The notes beneath the pieces were generated by a model, which did no database searches, was not told the DNA's origin, and saw only the letters and a program-made list of their open reading frames with translations. 64,000 nucleotides of DNA from JAFAHD01 sp035654355 (GTDB lineage Bacteria; Vulcanimicrobiota; Vulcanimicrobiia; Eremiobacterales; Eremiobacteraceae): positions 1 through 64,000 of the forward strand of contig DASRXC010000118.1 in the NCBI GenBank assembly GCA_035654355.1. The letters run 5' to 3'. This document shows, piece by piece, positions 48,680-57,985 of the stretch. The translations under genes were made by a program, and so were the position numbers. Position 1 is the first letter of the stretch. Each line of letters opens with the position of its first letter.

Positions 48680-49460
48680 CGCTGTGTGATGCGTTTCGCG
48701 CATATCGCGTACCCAGGTACGCTTCGATCACCAAAGGGTCCGCGACCACCGATTGCGGCAGGCCTTGCGCGATGAGACGGCCTTGATGCAACACGGCGAC
48801 CCGCTGCGAGATCCCCATGATTGCCCGCATGACGTGCTCGACCACCACGAGCGTCACACCTGACGCGTTGACGCCGCGCAATAACTCCATCGCGCGATCC
48901 GTCTCGTGGGGCGTGAGGCCGGCCATGACCTCGTCGAGCAACAGCACCTGCGGGTCGGTCGCCAACGCCTTTGCGATCTCGAGGCGCTTTCGGCCCGCAA
49001 GCGTCAGCTCCGATGCTTGGCGCCGCGCTTCGGGCGCAAGTCCGACACGCTCGAGCACCATGTCCGCCGCGGCGAAGGCGGCGCGCGACGACCGATCGGT
49101 GCCATGGCGTCCGTAGAGCGCTCCGACTGCCACATTTTCGCGCACCGTGAGATTTGCGAACGGCTTCACCACTTGGAACGTCCGCGCGACGCCCAGCCTG
49201 GCGATGCGATACGTGGGGATGTGGGTGATGTCGACGTCACCGACCGTCACCGTTCCCTGTGCCGCGCGCTGCGTGCCCGACATGACCGACAGCAACGTCG
49301 TCTTGCCTGCCCCATTCGGGCCGATGAGACCGAGGATCTCGCCCGGCGCCGCCGACAGCGTCACGCCGTTGACTGCTGTGAGACCGCCGAAACGCACGAC
49401 TACATCGCGCACCGAGATGGCGCTGGTCACCGGCGTCTGTTCGGCGGACAACGCGCTCAT
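48672..49460 (-). CDS. livG: Branched-chain amino-acid-type ABC transporter ATPase LivG
   Basis: The 262-residue protein has Walker A IGPNGAGKTTL, the LivG-type segment ARTFQVVKPFANLTVRENV, a signature LTLAGRKRLEIAKAL and Walker B LLLDEVMAGLTPHE, then the switch His in VVEHVMRAIM. The signature reads LTLAGR rather than LSGGQ, a substitution seen in this subfamily. It overlaps livM by 4 nt. Confidence 0.94.
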   Translation of the reverse strand: MSALSAEQTPVTSAISVRDVVVRFGGLTAVNGVTLSAAPGEILGLIGPNGAGKTTLLSVMSGTQRAAQGTVTVGDVDITHIPTYRIARLGVARTFQVVKPFANLTVRENVAVGALYGRHGTDRSSRAAFAAADMVLERVGLAPEARRQASELTLAGRKRLEIAKALATDPQVLLLDEVMAGLTPHETDRAMELLRGVNASGVTLVVVEHVMRAIMGISQRVAVLHQGRLIAQGLPQSVVADPLVIEAYLGTRYARNASHSDA

Positions 49461-50416
49461 ATGCGGCTTGCTCTCAGCTGCATGCGCAGCGCGTTGAGAT
49501 TGAACGCACGTATGCCACCAGTGAGATACGGCATTAGTCCGCGCGGCAGCACGATGACGATGACGACGATGATCGCGCCGAGCACGACGCTGTGCCAGGG
49601 AGAGACGGAGAGCGCACCCAGGTACTCACCGATCGCGCTGAGGATGAACGAACCAATGGTTGGGCCGACGATGCTGCCTGCTCCGCCGAGCAGCGTCATG
49701 ATGATCATGAGCACGTTGAAGTTGAGGTCGAAGACGGTCGGCGGGTCGATGAAGCTCGTCCAGTACGCGTAGGTCGCGCCTGCGGCGCCGGTGATGGCGG
49801 CCGACAGCATCCATGCGAGAACCTTCGTGGTCGCGGCATTGATGCCGAGCACCGTTGCGGCTTCTTCATTCTCACGGATGGCGACAAGCGCATAACCGAA
49901 GCGCGTCTGCGCGATCGCCGCGGTGAGCACGATCGACGCGATCAGGATGCCGAGCATCAGCCAATAGAAGAAATGGAAGTTGCTGTTGATAGGCAGCGTC
50001 ATGCCGCTGCCTTTGCCAAGCGGCGGCAGCTCGGCGACAAACGCCTGCGTCCCGATCGCGATGCTCAACGTCGCGATCGCGAAGTAGTGGCCGCGCAAGC
50101 GCAGGATCGGCCAGCCGGCGACCGCAGCGAACAGCGCTGCGACGGCGATCGCCAGCAGCAGTCCGCTCACGAACGGCCAGTGCAATGCGTTCATCGCGTA
50201 TGCGCACGCGTATGCGCCAGTGCCGAAGAACGTCACGTTGCCGAAGCTCGGATAGCCGGCGAAGCCGCCGATCAGGTTCCACGCCTGTGCCAGCGACGAC
50301 ATCATGAAGAACAGCGTCAGCACGTGCACCCAGTTGCCGTTGAGGTGCGTCGGCAGCAGCGCCGAGAGCGCGAGCAGGGCGAGCACGGCATAGGAGAACC
50401 GCCGCCCGGGCTGCAT
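49457..50416 (-). CDS. livM: Branched-chain amino-acid-type ABC transporter permease LivM
   Basis: The 319-residue permease has 8-9 helices. The LivM block AWNLIGGFAGYPSFGNVTFFGTGAYACA (about 45-72, in part) and the EAA-like loop YALVAIRENEEAATVLGINAATTKVLAW are diagnostic. LLGGAGSIVGPTIGSFIL follows. It forms the channel with LivH. The gap to livH is 2 nt. Confidence 0.94.
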   Translation of the reverse strand: MQPGRRFSYAVLALLALSALLPTHLNGNWVHVLTLFFMMSSLAQAWNLIGGFAGYPSFGNVTFFGTGAYACAYAMNALHWPFVSGLLLAIAVAALFAAVAGWPILRLRGHYFAIATLSIAIGTQAFVAELPPLGKGSGMTLPINSNFHFFYWLMLGILIASIVLTAAIAQTRFGYALVAIRENEEAATVLGINAATTKVLAWMLSAAITGAAGATYAYWTSFIDPPTVFDLNFNVLMIIMTLLGGAGSIVGPTIGSFILSAIGEYLGALSVSPWHSVVLGAIIVVIVIVLPRGLMPYLTGGIRAFNLNALRMQLRASRI

Positions 50417-50418
50417 GG

Positions 50419-51285
50419 CTATGCGGTCGCCCGGCCGACCAAACCGTACGGCCGGAACAAGATGACGAGCAGCAAGACGACGAGCGCGACGACGTCTTTA
50501 TAGCCCTCGCCGAAGAATAGTGCACCAAATGCTTCGATGACGCCGTACACGAGGCCGCCTATCAGCGCGCCGGTCACGTTCCCCAACCCGCCGAGCACCG
50601 ACACGACAAATGCGCGCACGACGAACGAGTCGCCCATCGTCGGCGTGATCGCATACGACAGGCTGACAAGACTGCCGGCTGCTGCCGCGAGCGCGCCGCC
50701 GATCCCGAGCGTCAGCGCGTAGATGTGGGCAACGCTCACGCCTGACAAGCGCGCCGCGTCGACGTCCATGCTCGTCGCTCGGATCGCGCGCCCGATTTTA
50801 CTGCGCGTCATGAACGCCTGCAGCGCGAACGTCAGCGCGACGGCGATGATCAGCGTCCATAAGCGTATCCAAGGTATGGTGATCGGGCCGAACTCGATGC
50901 TCGAGCCCGAGTAGTTCGTCGTGATCGAGCGGATGTCCGACGTCCAGTAGACCTGTGCGAGGTTGGCGATCACGATCGACAGCGCAAAGGTGAGCAAGAA
51001 TGTCGCGAGCATCGGCGCGCGGATCACCTGATTCACGATAAAACGCTGGATGAGATATGCCAGCACGAACAAGACGATCATCGACAGTGGAATCGAGAGG
51101 AACGGATCGAGGTGCATCGGCCCCACGAACAACCAGTACGAGATGTACGCGCCGAGCATGATAAAGGCACCATGCGCGATGTTGATCACATTCATGATGC
51201 CCCACACGAGGGAAAAACCGACTGCCGCGGCGGCGTAAACGCCGCCGACGAGCAGTCCGTTGATGAGGACTTGGAGGTAGAGCGT
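50419..51285 (-). CDS. livH: Branched-chain amino-acid-type ABC transporter permease LivH (non-canonical ACG start)
   Basis: The permease has the LivH pattern INGLLVGGVYAAAAVGFSLV then WGIMNVINIAHGAFIMLGAY, and GRAIRATSMDVDAARLSGV as its coupling loop. Homology to LivH N-termini begins LYLQVLINGLL, but the first in-frame ATG/GTG/TTG is GTG 51207, which would delete the first helix. An ACG at 51285-51283 is exactly where the usual Met falls, two codons after an in-frame stop at 51289-51291. With ACG as start the protein has 288 residues, the normal family length. Confidence 0.88.
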   Translation of the reverse strand, partial: TLYLQVLINGLLVGGVYAAAAVGFSLVWGIMNVINIAHGAFIMLGAYISYWLFVGPMHLDPFLSIPLSMIVLFVLAYLIQRFIVNQVIRAPMLATFLLTFALSIVIANLAQVYWTSDIRSITTNYSGSSIEFGPITIPWIRLWTLIIAVALTFALQAFMTRSKIGRAIRATSMDVDAARLSGVSVAHIYALTLGIGGALAAAAGSLVSLSYAITPTMGDSFVVRAFVVSVLGGLGNVTGALIGGLVYGVIEAFGALFFGEGYKDVVALVVLLLVILFRPYGLVGRATA

Positions 51286-51298
51286 GGCCTAAGCCGTG

Positions 51299-52549
51299 CT
51301 AGCGCTTGCCCCACGCCGGAAGCGGATAGGTGGGTTTGGCGTTGGCCGCGTCCGCGGGCCACACGGTCTCGTGCACGCCCTTTTGGATCTGCTCGACGGC
51401 CATCGGCTTATAGATGTTCACACCGCGGCTGTCGAACTTGATCTTCCCGTAGAACGTGTCGATGTCGAGCGCTGCGAGCGCATCGCGCACTTTCGCCGGA
51501 TCAAGATCGCCCGCTTTGGCCATCGCAGCGGCAAACGTCTCCAACGCCGCCGTCGACTCGGCGTTGTGGTAATCGGGCAGCACGCCGTACTTCGCCTGGA
51601 AGAGCTTCGTGTAGCGCTGCGCGCTGCCGAACGTCGGATCCGTATATTGCAGCGCCGTCGTCCACTGTGCGCCTCCCATCACGCCGTTGGCATCGGGACC
51701 GAGGCTCGTGATGAAGTCCGGCGTCGACGGGCCGACCGAAAAGCCGATGATCTTGGACTGCACGTTCTGGTCTTTCGCGGCACGCATAAGTAGAAGCGAG
51801 TCCTGAAGGTGCCCCGAGCCGAGGATGATGTCAGGATTCTTCGCCTTGACCTGCGTCATCAGCGTCGCCACATCTCGTGTGTCCGGCGGGTACTCGGAGT
51901 AGAACACTTCGGTGAATCCGTTGGCCTTGGCGAAGTCGCGGATACCCTGCGCGACTTCGATCGAGAACTGGTCGTTGGCGGCAAGCACCGCGACGGTAGT
52001 CGGGCGCGGACGCATCGTCTGCGCCAGCTCGAGGATGCCTTGCAGATACTTCTTCGCAGGGCTAAGAATCGCGAACGTATAGTGGAAGCCGCGATTGAAG
52101 ATCGCTTCAGCAGCGCCGTTTGGATCGACCATCGGCACTTGATACTTCTCAGTGATCGCGCTGGCAGCGAACGTCGCTGACGAGCCGTACGGCGCCAAGA
52201 TGTACTTGATGTTGTCTTGCGTGATCAGGCGCTCGACGAGTTTCGCCGACGTCGCCGAGTCCGACTGATCGTCGTAGTACTTGATGTCGACCTTGTACAG
52301 CTTACCCCCGACTTTGATGCCGCCCTGGCTGTTGACGTAGTCCTTCCAGAAGTCATAGCCTTGCTTGGTCAGCGCGCCCTCGCGCGCGTCGCGGCCTGTC
52401 GCCGAAAGCGCAGCGCCAAACGTGATGACGTCGTCGGCCGCGGCTGTTTGCGGCAAGACCGCAGCGCCGCCCGCAGCCAGGACCGCGGCCGCGGTGATGC
52501 CGGTGAAAAATGCGAAAAGACGATGATGACGGTCGTTTGCAAAGATCAC
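51299..52549 (-). CDS. livK: Branched-chain amino-acid-type ABC transporter substrate-binding protein
   Basis: The 416-residue protein has a signal peptide (about 14-37) and a type I periplasmic binding fold: VITFGAALSATGRDAREGALTKQGYDF, NIKYILAPYGSSATFAASAI and LPDYHNAESTAALETFAAAM (parts). It would deliver amino acids or amides to LivHMGF. The GTG start has GGAGG 12 nt upstream. It is the first gene of the livKHMGF operon; the stop is 14 nt before the ACG start of livH. Confidence 0.9.
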   Translation of the reverse strand: MIFANDRHHRLFAFFTGITAAAVLAAGGAAVLPQTAAADDVITFGAALSATGRDAREGALTKQGYDFWKDYVNSQGGIKVGGKLYKVDIKYYDDQSDSATSAKLVERLITQDNIKYILAPYGSSATFAASAITEKYQVPMVDPNGAAEAIFNRGFHYTFAILSPAKKYLQGILELAQTMRPRPTTVAVLAANDQFSIEVAQGIRDFAKANGFTEVFYSEYPPDTRDVATLMTQVKAKNPDIILGSGHLQDSLLLMRAAKDQNVQSKIIGFSVGPSTPDFITSLGPDANGVMGGAQWTTALQYTDPTFGSAQRYTKLFQAKYGVLPDYHNAESTAALETFAAAMAKAGDLDPAKVRDALAALDIDTFYGKIKFDSRGVNIYKPMAVEQIQKGVHETVWPADAANAKPTYPLPAWGKR

Positions 52550-52611
52550 GATAGTTTCGTGCCTCCGAATGCGAACGCTCCGATGGTGGGAGGCCCTCGG
52601 AGTGGAAAAAC

Positions 52612-53832
52612 TTAGTTCCGGGAGCGCTTTGTCCCTGTAGTTAGGCCAGCTTGCTCGGCCGCGTACTCGATGCGCTCGTCAAGCGGCGGGTGCGTGTAGA
52701 AGTACCAAACGACCGCGCGCCGCGGATGCAGCGGCGACAAGCTCTGCGAACCAAGCCGGGCGAACGCTCGCACGCCTGCCGTGCCGAGATGTGTGTTCGA
52801 CGCGGCGAACACATCGGCGTTGTGCTCGATCTGACGCGACAGCGCGTTGCCTGCCGGCTGCAGTGCAAGCGCGAATATCAGCATGAGTGCGAGCAGCAGC
52901 GGCGTCGACGCCGGGTCACCCAATCCGCTTGAGAGACGCGGCCAGCGTCGAGCGAGCGGGCCGCCGACGAAATAGATGAACGCGATGGCGGCCAGCACAC
53001 CGGCCCAGCCATAAAACGTGCCGCGCCAGAGATCGCCGTGCACGTAGTGGCCGAGCTCGTGAGCGGTCACATACAGCGCTTCGTCGGGTGCGAATGAGTT
53101 GAGCAGCGTGTCGGAGATCGCGATGCGCTCGGAAGGCCCGATGCCTGAGACGAAGGCATTGGCAGACGTCTCTTGCTTGGAAAGATTGAAGACGTATACT
53201 GCGGACGCGTTCACGCCGTGGGCGCGCGCGAGATCGAGTACCGAGCGTGTCAGCGCTGACGGCGGCAGCTGCGTGTACGTGTTGAACAACGGCTCGATCC
53301 AGACGGGAAGCACGACTGAGCTGAGGACGACCAGCGGCAAGGCGACCGCAGCAGCGATGATAGGCCATGCGCGTGCGTAACGCTGCACGAGCCAAAAGAA
53401 AAGCGCGCCTCCCACGGCCGTGATTGCCGCGCTCAATGCAAGGCCGATCGCCCAATCGTGGAACCAGTCGGCCGGTGTCTCGCGGCTCAGATCGAAGCGG
53501 TGAGGGAAGACGAACGAATCATACCACGTGAACGGCAGCATGATGATCGCCAAGGCGACGATGACGATGGCGACGACGAGCGCGGTCGTGGCCAGACGAC
53601 CGAGCCCTGTGCTCGGTAAGATGCGCTCGAAGCCGATGCGCACCGCGGCGATCGCGCCCGAGAAGCAGAGCGCGAGCAGCACTGCAAATTGCAGCGCCGA
53701 ACCGATCCAGAACAAACTGCGTCCAAGTGCAGCCACCTCGACGGCCAGCGCTTGGCGGCCGAGCGGGTACAGCGATTCGACGAGGTGTTGGATTTCAGGC
53801 GTGAAAGCCACCAGGCCATCATGGTTATTCAC
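52612..53832 (-). CDS. M48 family metallopeptidase (Ste24-like)
   Basis: The 406-residue integral membrane protease has zinc motif HELGH (258-262) in YVTAHELGHYVHGD, and the third ligand likely in EHNADVFAA. About 6-7 membrane helices surround it. The layout is like CAAX protease Ste24/HtpX. GTG 53832 overlaps the divergent yjbQ-like start by 12 nt; a GTG at 53811 is an alternative. It may act in membrane protein quality control. Confidence 0.92.
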   Translation of the reverse strand: MNNHDGLVAFTPEIQHLVESLYPLGRQALAVEVAALGRSLFWIGSALQFAVLLALCFSGAIAAVRIGFERILPSTGLGRLATTALVVAIVIVALAIIMLPFTWYDSFVFPHRFDLSRETPADWFHDWAIGLALSAAITAVGGALFFWLVQRYARAWPIIAAAVALPLVVLSSVVLPVWIEPLFNTYTQLPPSALTRSVLDLARAHGVNASAVYVFNLSKQETSANAFVSGIGPSERIAISDTLLNSFAPDEALYVTAHELGHYVHGDLWRGTFYGWAGVLAAIAFIYFVGGPLARRWPRLSSGLGDPASTPLLLALMLIFALALQPAGNALSRQIEHNADVFAASNTHLGTAGVRAFARLGSQSLSPLHPRRAVVWYFYTHPPLDERIEYAAEQAGLTTGTKRSRN

Positions 53833-54234
53833 ACCGAGTACCTGACCTTCAACACGAAGCAGCGTCGCGAGATCATCGATATCACTGACGAGGTCGAACG
53901 CGTGCGCGCAAAAGCCGGATTATCTGACGGTTTCATCCTTGTCAGCGCGATGCACATCACTGCGAGCATTTTCGTCAACGACCACGAACGCGGGCTCTGG
54001 TCGGACATCATGGGTTGGCTAGAAGAGCTTGCGCCGGCCAAACCGGAGTACGAACACCACAAGACCGGTGAAGATAACGCAGACGCACATCTGAAGCGCA
54101 TGCTGCTCGGTCATCAAGTCGTCGTGCCTGTGACCGGCGGCAAGCTCGACCTCGGCCCGTGGGAGCGCGTGCACTACGGCGAGTTCGACGGTCGCCGCCC
54201 GAAGCGCGTGATCCTTAAAGCGTTGGGCGTCTGA
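53821..54234 (+). CDS. YjbQ/UPF0047 family protein
   Basis: The 137-residue protein begins MVIHTEYLTFNTKQRREIIDITDEVE and has GFILVSAMHITASIFVNDHE, the block YEHHKTGEDNADAHLKRMLLGHQVVVPV, and GPWERVHYGEFDGRRPKRVILKALG (parts). Members can supply weak thiamine-phosphate synthase activity; the true role is not established. ATG 53821 is on the plus strand opposite the M48 start. It is followed 7 nt on by a GNAT gene. Confidence 0.93.
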   Translation: MVIHTEYLTFNTKQRREIIDITDEVERVRAKAGLSDGFILVSAMHITASIFVNDHERGLWSDIMGWLEELAPAKPEYEHHKTGEDNADAHLKRMLLGHQVVVPVTGGKLDLGPWERVHYGEFDGRRPKRVILKALGV

Positions 54235-54241
54235 CGATGCA

Positions 54242-54772
54242 GTGAAGGTCCGGTTCGCAGCGCCGGCCGATGCCGCCAGCATCGCCGCCGTCGAAGCGGC
54301 GACGTGGGAAGCGACGTATCGCGGCCTCATTCCCGATTCGGTTTTTGCGCGCAGACCGCTCGACCGGCGGGTGGCCTTGTGGAACGATCTCCTCGGCGAC
54401 CCATCTGTGCGCGTGACCGCGGTGGCGGAAGACGACAGCGGCGCGATCGTCGGCTATTGCAACGGTGAAAAGCCGCACGAGCACCTCGACGAATACGATG
54501 CCGAAATCGTCGGCCTTTACGTGCTTCCCACGTGTCAACGTAGAGGCTGTGGCGCGATGCTGTTCAGGTTCGTGGCTGAAGAGCTCGAGCGTCGCGGTCA
54601 TCGCGCGCTCCTCGTGTGGGTGTTGCGCACCAACCCGTACCGCGCGTTCTACGAAAAGCTGGGCGGCCACTACGTCGGCGATCGCACGCTTGATTTGGGT
54701 GCGCCGCTCGCGGTCGCCGGCTACGGATGGAAGCGGATCGAACACGTCCGCCTAGGTCTTGAGCGGCGCTAG
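54242..54772 (+). CDS. GNAT family N-acetyltransferase
   Basis: The 176-residue protein (GTG start, MKVRFAAPADAASIAAVE) has a GNAT core: GAIVGYCNGEKPHEH, the acetyl-CoA strand and loop IVGLYVLPTCQRRGCGAMLFRF, and LVWVLRTNPYRAFYEKLGG. Substrate unknown. It follows the yjbQ-like gene by 7 nt, so the two may be one operon. It overlaps the convergent BNR-propeller gene by 21 nt. Confidence 0.88.
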   Translation: MKVRFAAPADAASIAAVEAATWEATYRGLIPDSVFARRPLDRRVALWNDLLGDPSVRVTAVAEDDSGAIVGYCNGEKPHEHLDEYDAEIVGLYVLPTCQRRGCGAMLFRFVAEELERRGHRALLVWVLRTNPYRAFYEKLGGHYVGDRTLDLGAPLAVAGYGWKRIEHVRLGLERR

Positions 54773-57700
54773 TCCAGCGGCGTGCAGCGACGCGTCGAAC
54801 GCCGGAACGTCGGTGCGCATGAACGCCTCGTATGGGGAAAGGACGCGCTCGACGTCGGCGTGGATCGCGTCGGCCTGCTGCTGATGAGCGGCGAACGGCG
54901 GCTGCTGTGAGCCGGACAGCGTGTACTGCAGGTTGACGATCTGCTCGCGCACCTTGTCCTCATAGAGCGCGCTATCTTCGTCGTTGCGCGGATTGGACGT
55001 CATCTGCGCCTCAACGGTGGCCACGCGCGACACAAGCGCGTCGCCCTGAGCGACCAACGGCGAAGGCGGCGTCGCGCTTCGAAGTGGTTTCAGCCGCGCT
55101 TCCACCTGCTTGCGTATGCCGTCCAACGAATTGAGCGCCGTGTCTATCTGGGAGAGCTCGCGCGTCAGCGCAGTGTCGAAGGCGTGCCGCTCTTCGTAAT
55201 CCGCCTGCGTCCACGGCGCGCGTGGATCGGCGCTCACCTGCACCGTGCGCGACAGCGTGCGCCCGTCGACGTGCAGCACGATCTTGTACGTGCCCGGCAC
55301 GACCTGCGGCCCGTCATCCGAACCCTGGAAGTTCGCGGGCGCGGAAAGTCGCTTCACCGGCCCGTTTTCAGCGAGATCCCACGTCAATCGATTGATGCCG
55401 GTTGTGTTGGTGATGTAGTATTTCGGCGCGTTGTCGACGATGTGCGTGCCTTCAAGGTGGCGCACGACGCGCCCGTTCGCGTCGAGAATGTCGATGGTCG
55501 GATGTTTCGCCGCCGGCTTGGTCAGATAGAACGAGATCATGACGCCGACGTCCGGGTTGCCGCCGGCGTACTCGTTTGCCGGAGCCGTGCTATCTTGCAG
55601 ATCCTCGCGCGTCCATTGCCAAAACGCGTACGCACGGCGCGGCTGATAGAGATACGTTCCAGCGGCCTGTGCCTGCGCCAGCTCCTGGATCGGCGTGAGA
55701 TCGTCGAGGATGAACATCGAGCGGCCGTGCGTGCCGACGATAAGATCGTCAGCGGTGGGCTGCACGCGGATGTCGCGTACCGATGCGGACGGCATGTCGA
55801 GCTTGAGCGACCGCCACGTCGCGCCGCGGTCGAACGAGATCCAGATCCCTTCCTCGACACCGGCATACAAGATGTTGGCGTTGCGCGGATCCTCGCGCAG
55901 CGCGCGCACCGGCTGGTCGACCGGCAAGCCCGTCGCAATCGACTTCCATGTCGCTCCGTAGTCCTCGGTGACGAATGCGTACGGCGTGCGATCGCCCATC
56001 GTGTGGCGGTCGATCGCGACATACGCTCTGCCCGCTACATGATGCGACGGATCGATGGTCTGGACGAAACCGTAGGACGGCATGCTCGCGATCGTAACAT
56101 CTTTCCAATGCGCGCCGCCGTCCGCGGTGACGTGGATCAGGCCGTCATCGTTGCCGGCCCACATCAGACCGGCCTGGATCTCGGACGGCGAGATCTCGGT
56201 GATCGTGTTGTAGAACTCCGCGCCTGAGGCATCCGGATTTATGGGTCCGCCCGAGACCTGCTGGTGATCGCGCTCGTTGCGCGTAAGGTCCGGACTGATG
56301 ACGGTCCAGTGCCGCCCGCGGTCGGTGCTTTTGAACACGACGTTGCCGCCGACATACGCGATGTGGGGATCTTGCGGCGAGAACGCGATCGGCGTCGTCC
56401 AATTGAAGCGGTATGGAACGCCGGCAATCGTTGCGCCGTTGACGTCGCGGGGATATGGTTCGACGTCTACATTCTGTTGTGAGCGCACGTCAAAGATGCC
56501 GACGACGCCGTTTTCGATCGCGTTCCAGATCAGCTGCGGGTCGAGAGGGTCAGGCCAGACGAAGTTGCCGTCGCCGCCGTTGAGGCTCATCCAATCGCGG
56601 TTGAGGATGCCGGCGGCGTCGTTGCTGTTGGATGGGCCGCAGAAACTCGTATTGTCCTGAAAACCCGCGCACACGTCGTAAGGCGTGCGCAGATCGTAAC
56701 CTATCTTGTAGATCTGCCCGATCGGCATGTTCGACGCTACGTTCCAGGTCGTCCCCGCATCAGCCGACCAAGCGACGCCACCGTCGTTGGCATTGATCAG
56801 CCGCCTGCCGTCTTGCGACCACCATGCGTCGTGGAAATCGGCGTGAACCGGTTTTGCGATCTTCTTGAACGTTTTTCCGCCGTCTTTGCTTTCCGCGATG
56901 TACTCGGACAGCGTGATGAGATGGTTCTGATTTGACGGATCGACGAGCAATCTGCTGAAATAAAACGGCCGCTGGTTGAGCAGCGTATCGCTGCTCATCA
57001 GACGCCAGTGGTCGCCGCCGTCATCGGAGCGCCACAACACACCTTCCTTTGACTGGATGAGCGCATACACGCGGTTCGGATGTGCGCGCGCGACCGCGAT
57101 GCCGATTCGCCCGGTGTCTCCCGACGGAAGCCCGGAACCGCTCAACTTGGACCACGTCTGCCCGCCGTCGGTCGACCGGTACAAGCCGCCGTTGGGTCCG
57201 CCGCTTGTCAGCATCCAGGGAACGCGGCGCACCTGCCAGATGCCGGCAAATACTACATTTGGATGAACCGGATCCCACGCGAGATCGGACGCGCCGCTGC
57301 TCGGCCCGACATACAGCGTTTTCGTCCACGTCCTGCCTCCGTCGGTCGTGCGGTACACGCCGCGGTCTTCGCTGTCGGCGAAGACGTCGCCAAGCGCGCC
57401 TACGAGCGCGATGCTAGGATTGCGCGGATCGACGAGCACTCTTGAGATGGCGAAACTGTTGTCGAGACCGAGGTGCCTCCATGACTTGCCGCCGTCGATG
57501 CTGCGCCACACGCCGTCGCCCCACGAGAAATCATTGCGCGGATTCGCTTCGCCGGTTCCGACCCACACGATATTCTTATTGGATGGAGCTATCGCCACCG
57601 CGCCGATCGCATTAACGGGCAGCGACTCATCGACCGCGGTCCAACTCGAACCGCCGTCGTTGGTGCGCCAAATGCCGCCGCCTGCTGCACCCGCGTAATA

Positions 57701-57871
57701 AAGCAGTGGATCGGCATCGCTTCCCGCGACGGATGTTGCGCGTCCTCCGGAAACTGCCGGACCGATGGCCCGCCATTTCAGGCTTCCATAAGGTAGATTA
57801 TCCGCATGTACCGGGACGCACGCGCATACGATAAGCACGGCAACCAGTATCGCATTCAATGAGTGCCGCAT
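54752..57871 (-). CDS. Exported multi-Asp-box propeller protein (VPS10/sortilin-like)
   Basis: The 1039-residue protein has a signal peptide (MRHSLNAILVAVLIVCACVPVHA in part) and at least 11 Asp-box motifs (S/T-x-D-x-G-x-x-W), for example TNDGGSSW, SIDGGKSW, TTDGGRTW, STDGGQTW, STDRGRHW and SFDRGATW. These build two or more beta propellers. The C-terminal region (about 730-1039) has a beta-sandwich part followed by a helical segment. Databases often label such proteins glycosyl hydrolases, but no catalytic site is visible. ATG 57871 directly precedes the signal peptide; an upstream ATG at 57925 is not. Confidence 0.88.
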   Translation of the reverse strand: MRHSLNAILVAVLIVCACVPVHADNLPYGSLKWRAIGPAVSGGRATSVAGSDADPLLYYAGAAGGGIWRTNDGGSSWTAVDESLPVNAIGAVAIAPSNKNIVWVGTGEANPRNDFSWGDGVWRSIDGGKSWRHLGLDNSFAISRVLVDPRNPSIALVGALGDVFADSEDRGVYRTTDGGRTWTKTLYVGPSSGASDLAWDPVHPNVVFAGIWQVRRVPWMLTSGGPNGGLYRSTDGGQTWSKLSGSGLPSGDTGRIGIAVARAHPNRVYALIQSKEGVLWRSDDGGDHWRLMSSDTLLNQRPFYFSRLLVDPSNQNHLITLSEYIAESKDGGKTFKKIAKPVHADFHDAWWSQDGRRLINANDGGVAWSADAGTTWNVASNMPIGQIYKIGYDLRTPYDVCAGFQDNTSFCGPSNSNDAAGILNRDWMSLNGGDGNFVWPDPLDPQLIWNAIENGVVGIFDVRSQQNVDVEPYPRDVNGATIAGVPYRFNWTTPIAFSPQDPHIAYVGGNVVFKSTDRGRHWTVISPDLTRNERDHQQVSGGPINPDASGAEFYNTITEISPSEIQAGLMWAGNDDGLIHVTADGGAHWKDVTIASMPSYGFVQTIDPSHHVAGRAYVAIDRHTMGDRTPYAFVTEDYGATWKSIATGLPVDQPVRALREDPRNANILYAGVEEGIWISFDRGATWRSLKLDMPSASVRDIRVQPTADDLIVGTHGRSMFILDDLTPIQELAQAQAAGTYLYQPRRAYAFWQWTREDLQDSTAPANEYAGGNPDVGVMISFYLTKPAAKHPTIDILDANGRVVRHLEGTHIVDNAPKYYITNTTGINRLTWDLAENGPVKRLSAPANFQGSDDGPQVVPGTYKIVLHVDGRTLSRTVQVSADPRAPWTQADYEERHAFDTALTRELSQIDTALNSLDGIRKQVEARLKPLRSATPPSPLVAQGDALVSRVATVEAQMTSNPRNDEDSALYEDKVREQIVNLQYTLSGSQQPPFAAHQQQADAIHADVERVLSPYEAFMRTDVPAFDASLHAAGLAPLKT

Positions 57872-57896
57872 CGCGCGCGTCCTTCGCCGTGTGCGT

Positions 57897-57925
57897 TTGA
57901 CAACCTCGCGCGCCCATGTTACCAT
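57897..57925 (+). promoter_or_regulatory. Consensus-like promoter for leader-peptide unit
   Basis: TTGACA (57897-57902) is followed after 17 nt by TACCAT (57920-57925). This is the best -35 and spacer match I found in the window. Transcription would begin near 57932, 54 nt before the leader peptide start. Confidence 0.7.
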
Positions 57926-57944
57926 GGCACTCTGTTGCCAAATT

Positions 57945-57961
57945 GCCGAAACGCATTCGGC
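57945..57961 (+). other. Leader RNA hairpin
   Basis: GCCGAA (57945-57950) and TTCGGC (57956-57961) form a 6-bp stem with an ACGCA loop, downstream of the predicted transcription start and upstream of the leader-peptide ribosome binding site. Confidence 0.5.
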
Positions 57962-57985
57962 TGCTACACACGAGGAGATGCCTTT

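Noticed and set aside
52560..52612. Hairpin CTCCGA/TCGGAG upstream of livK
   Set aside because: Loop is long and there is no T-run in the right place on either strand.
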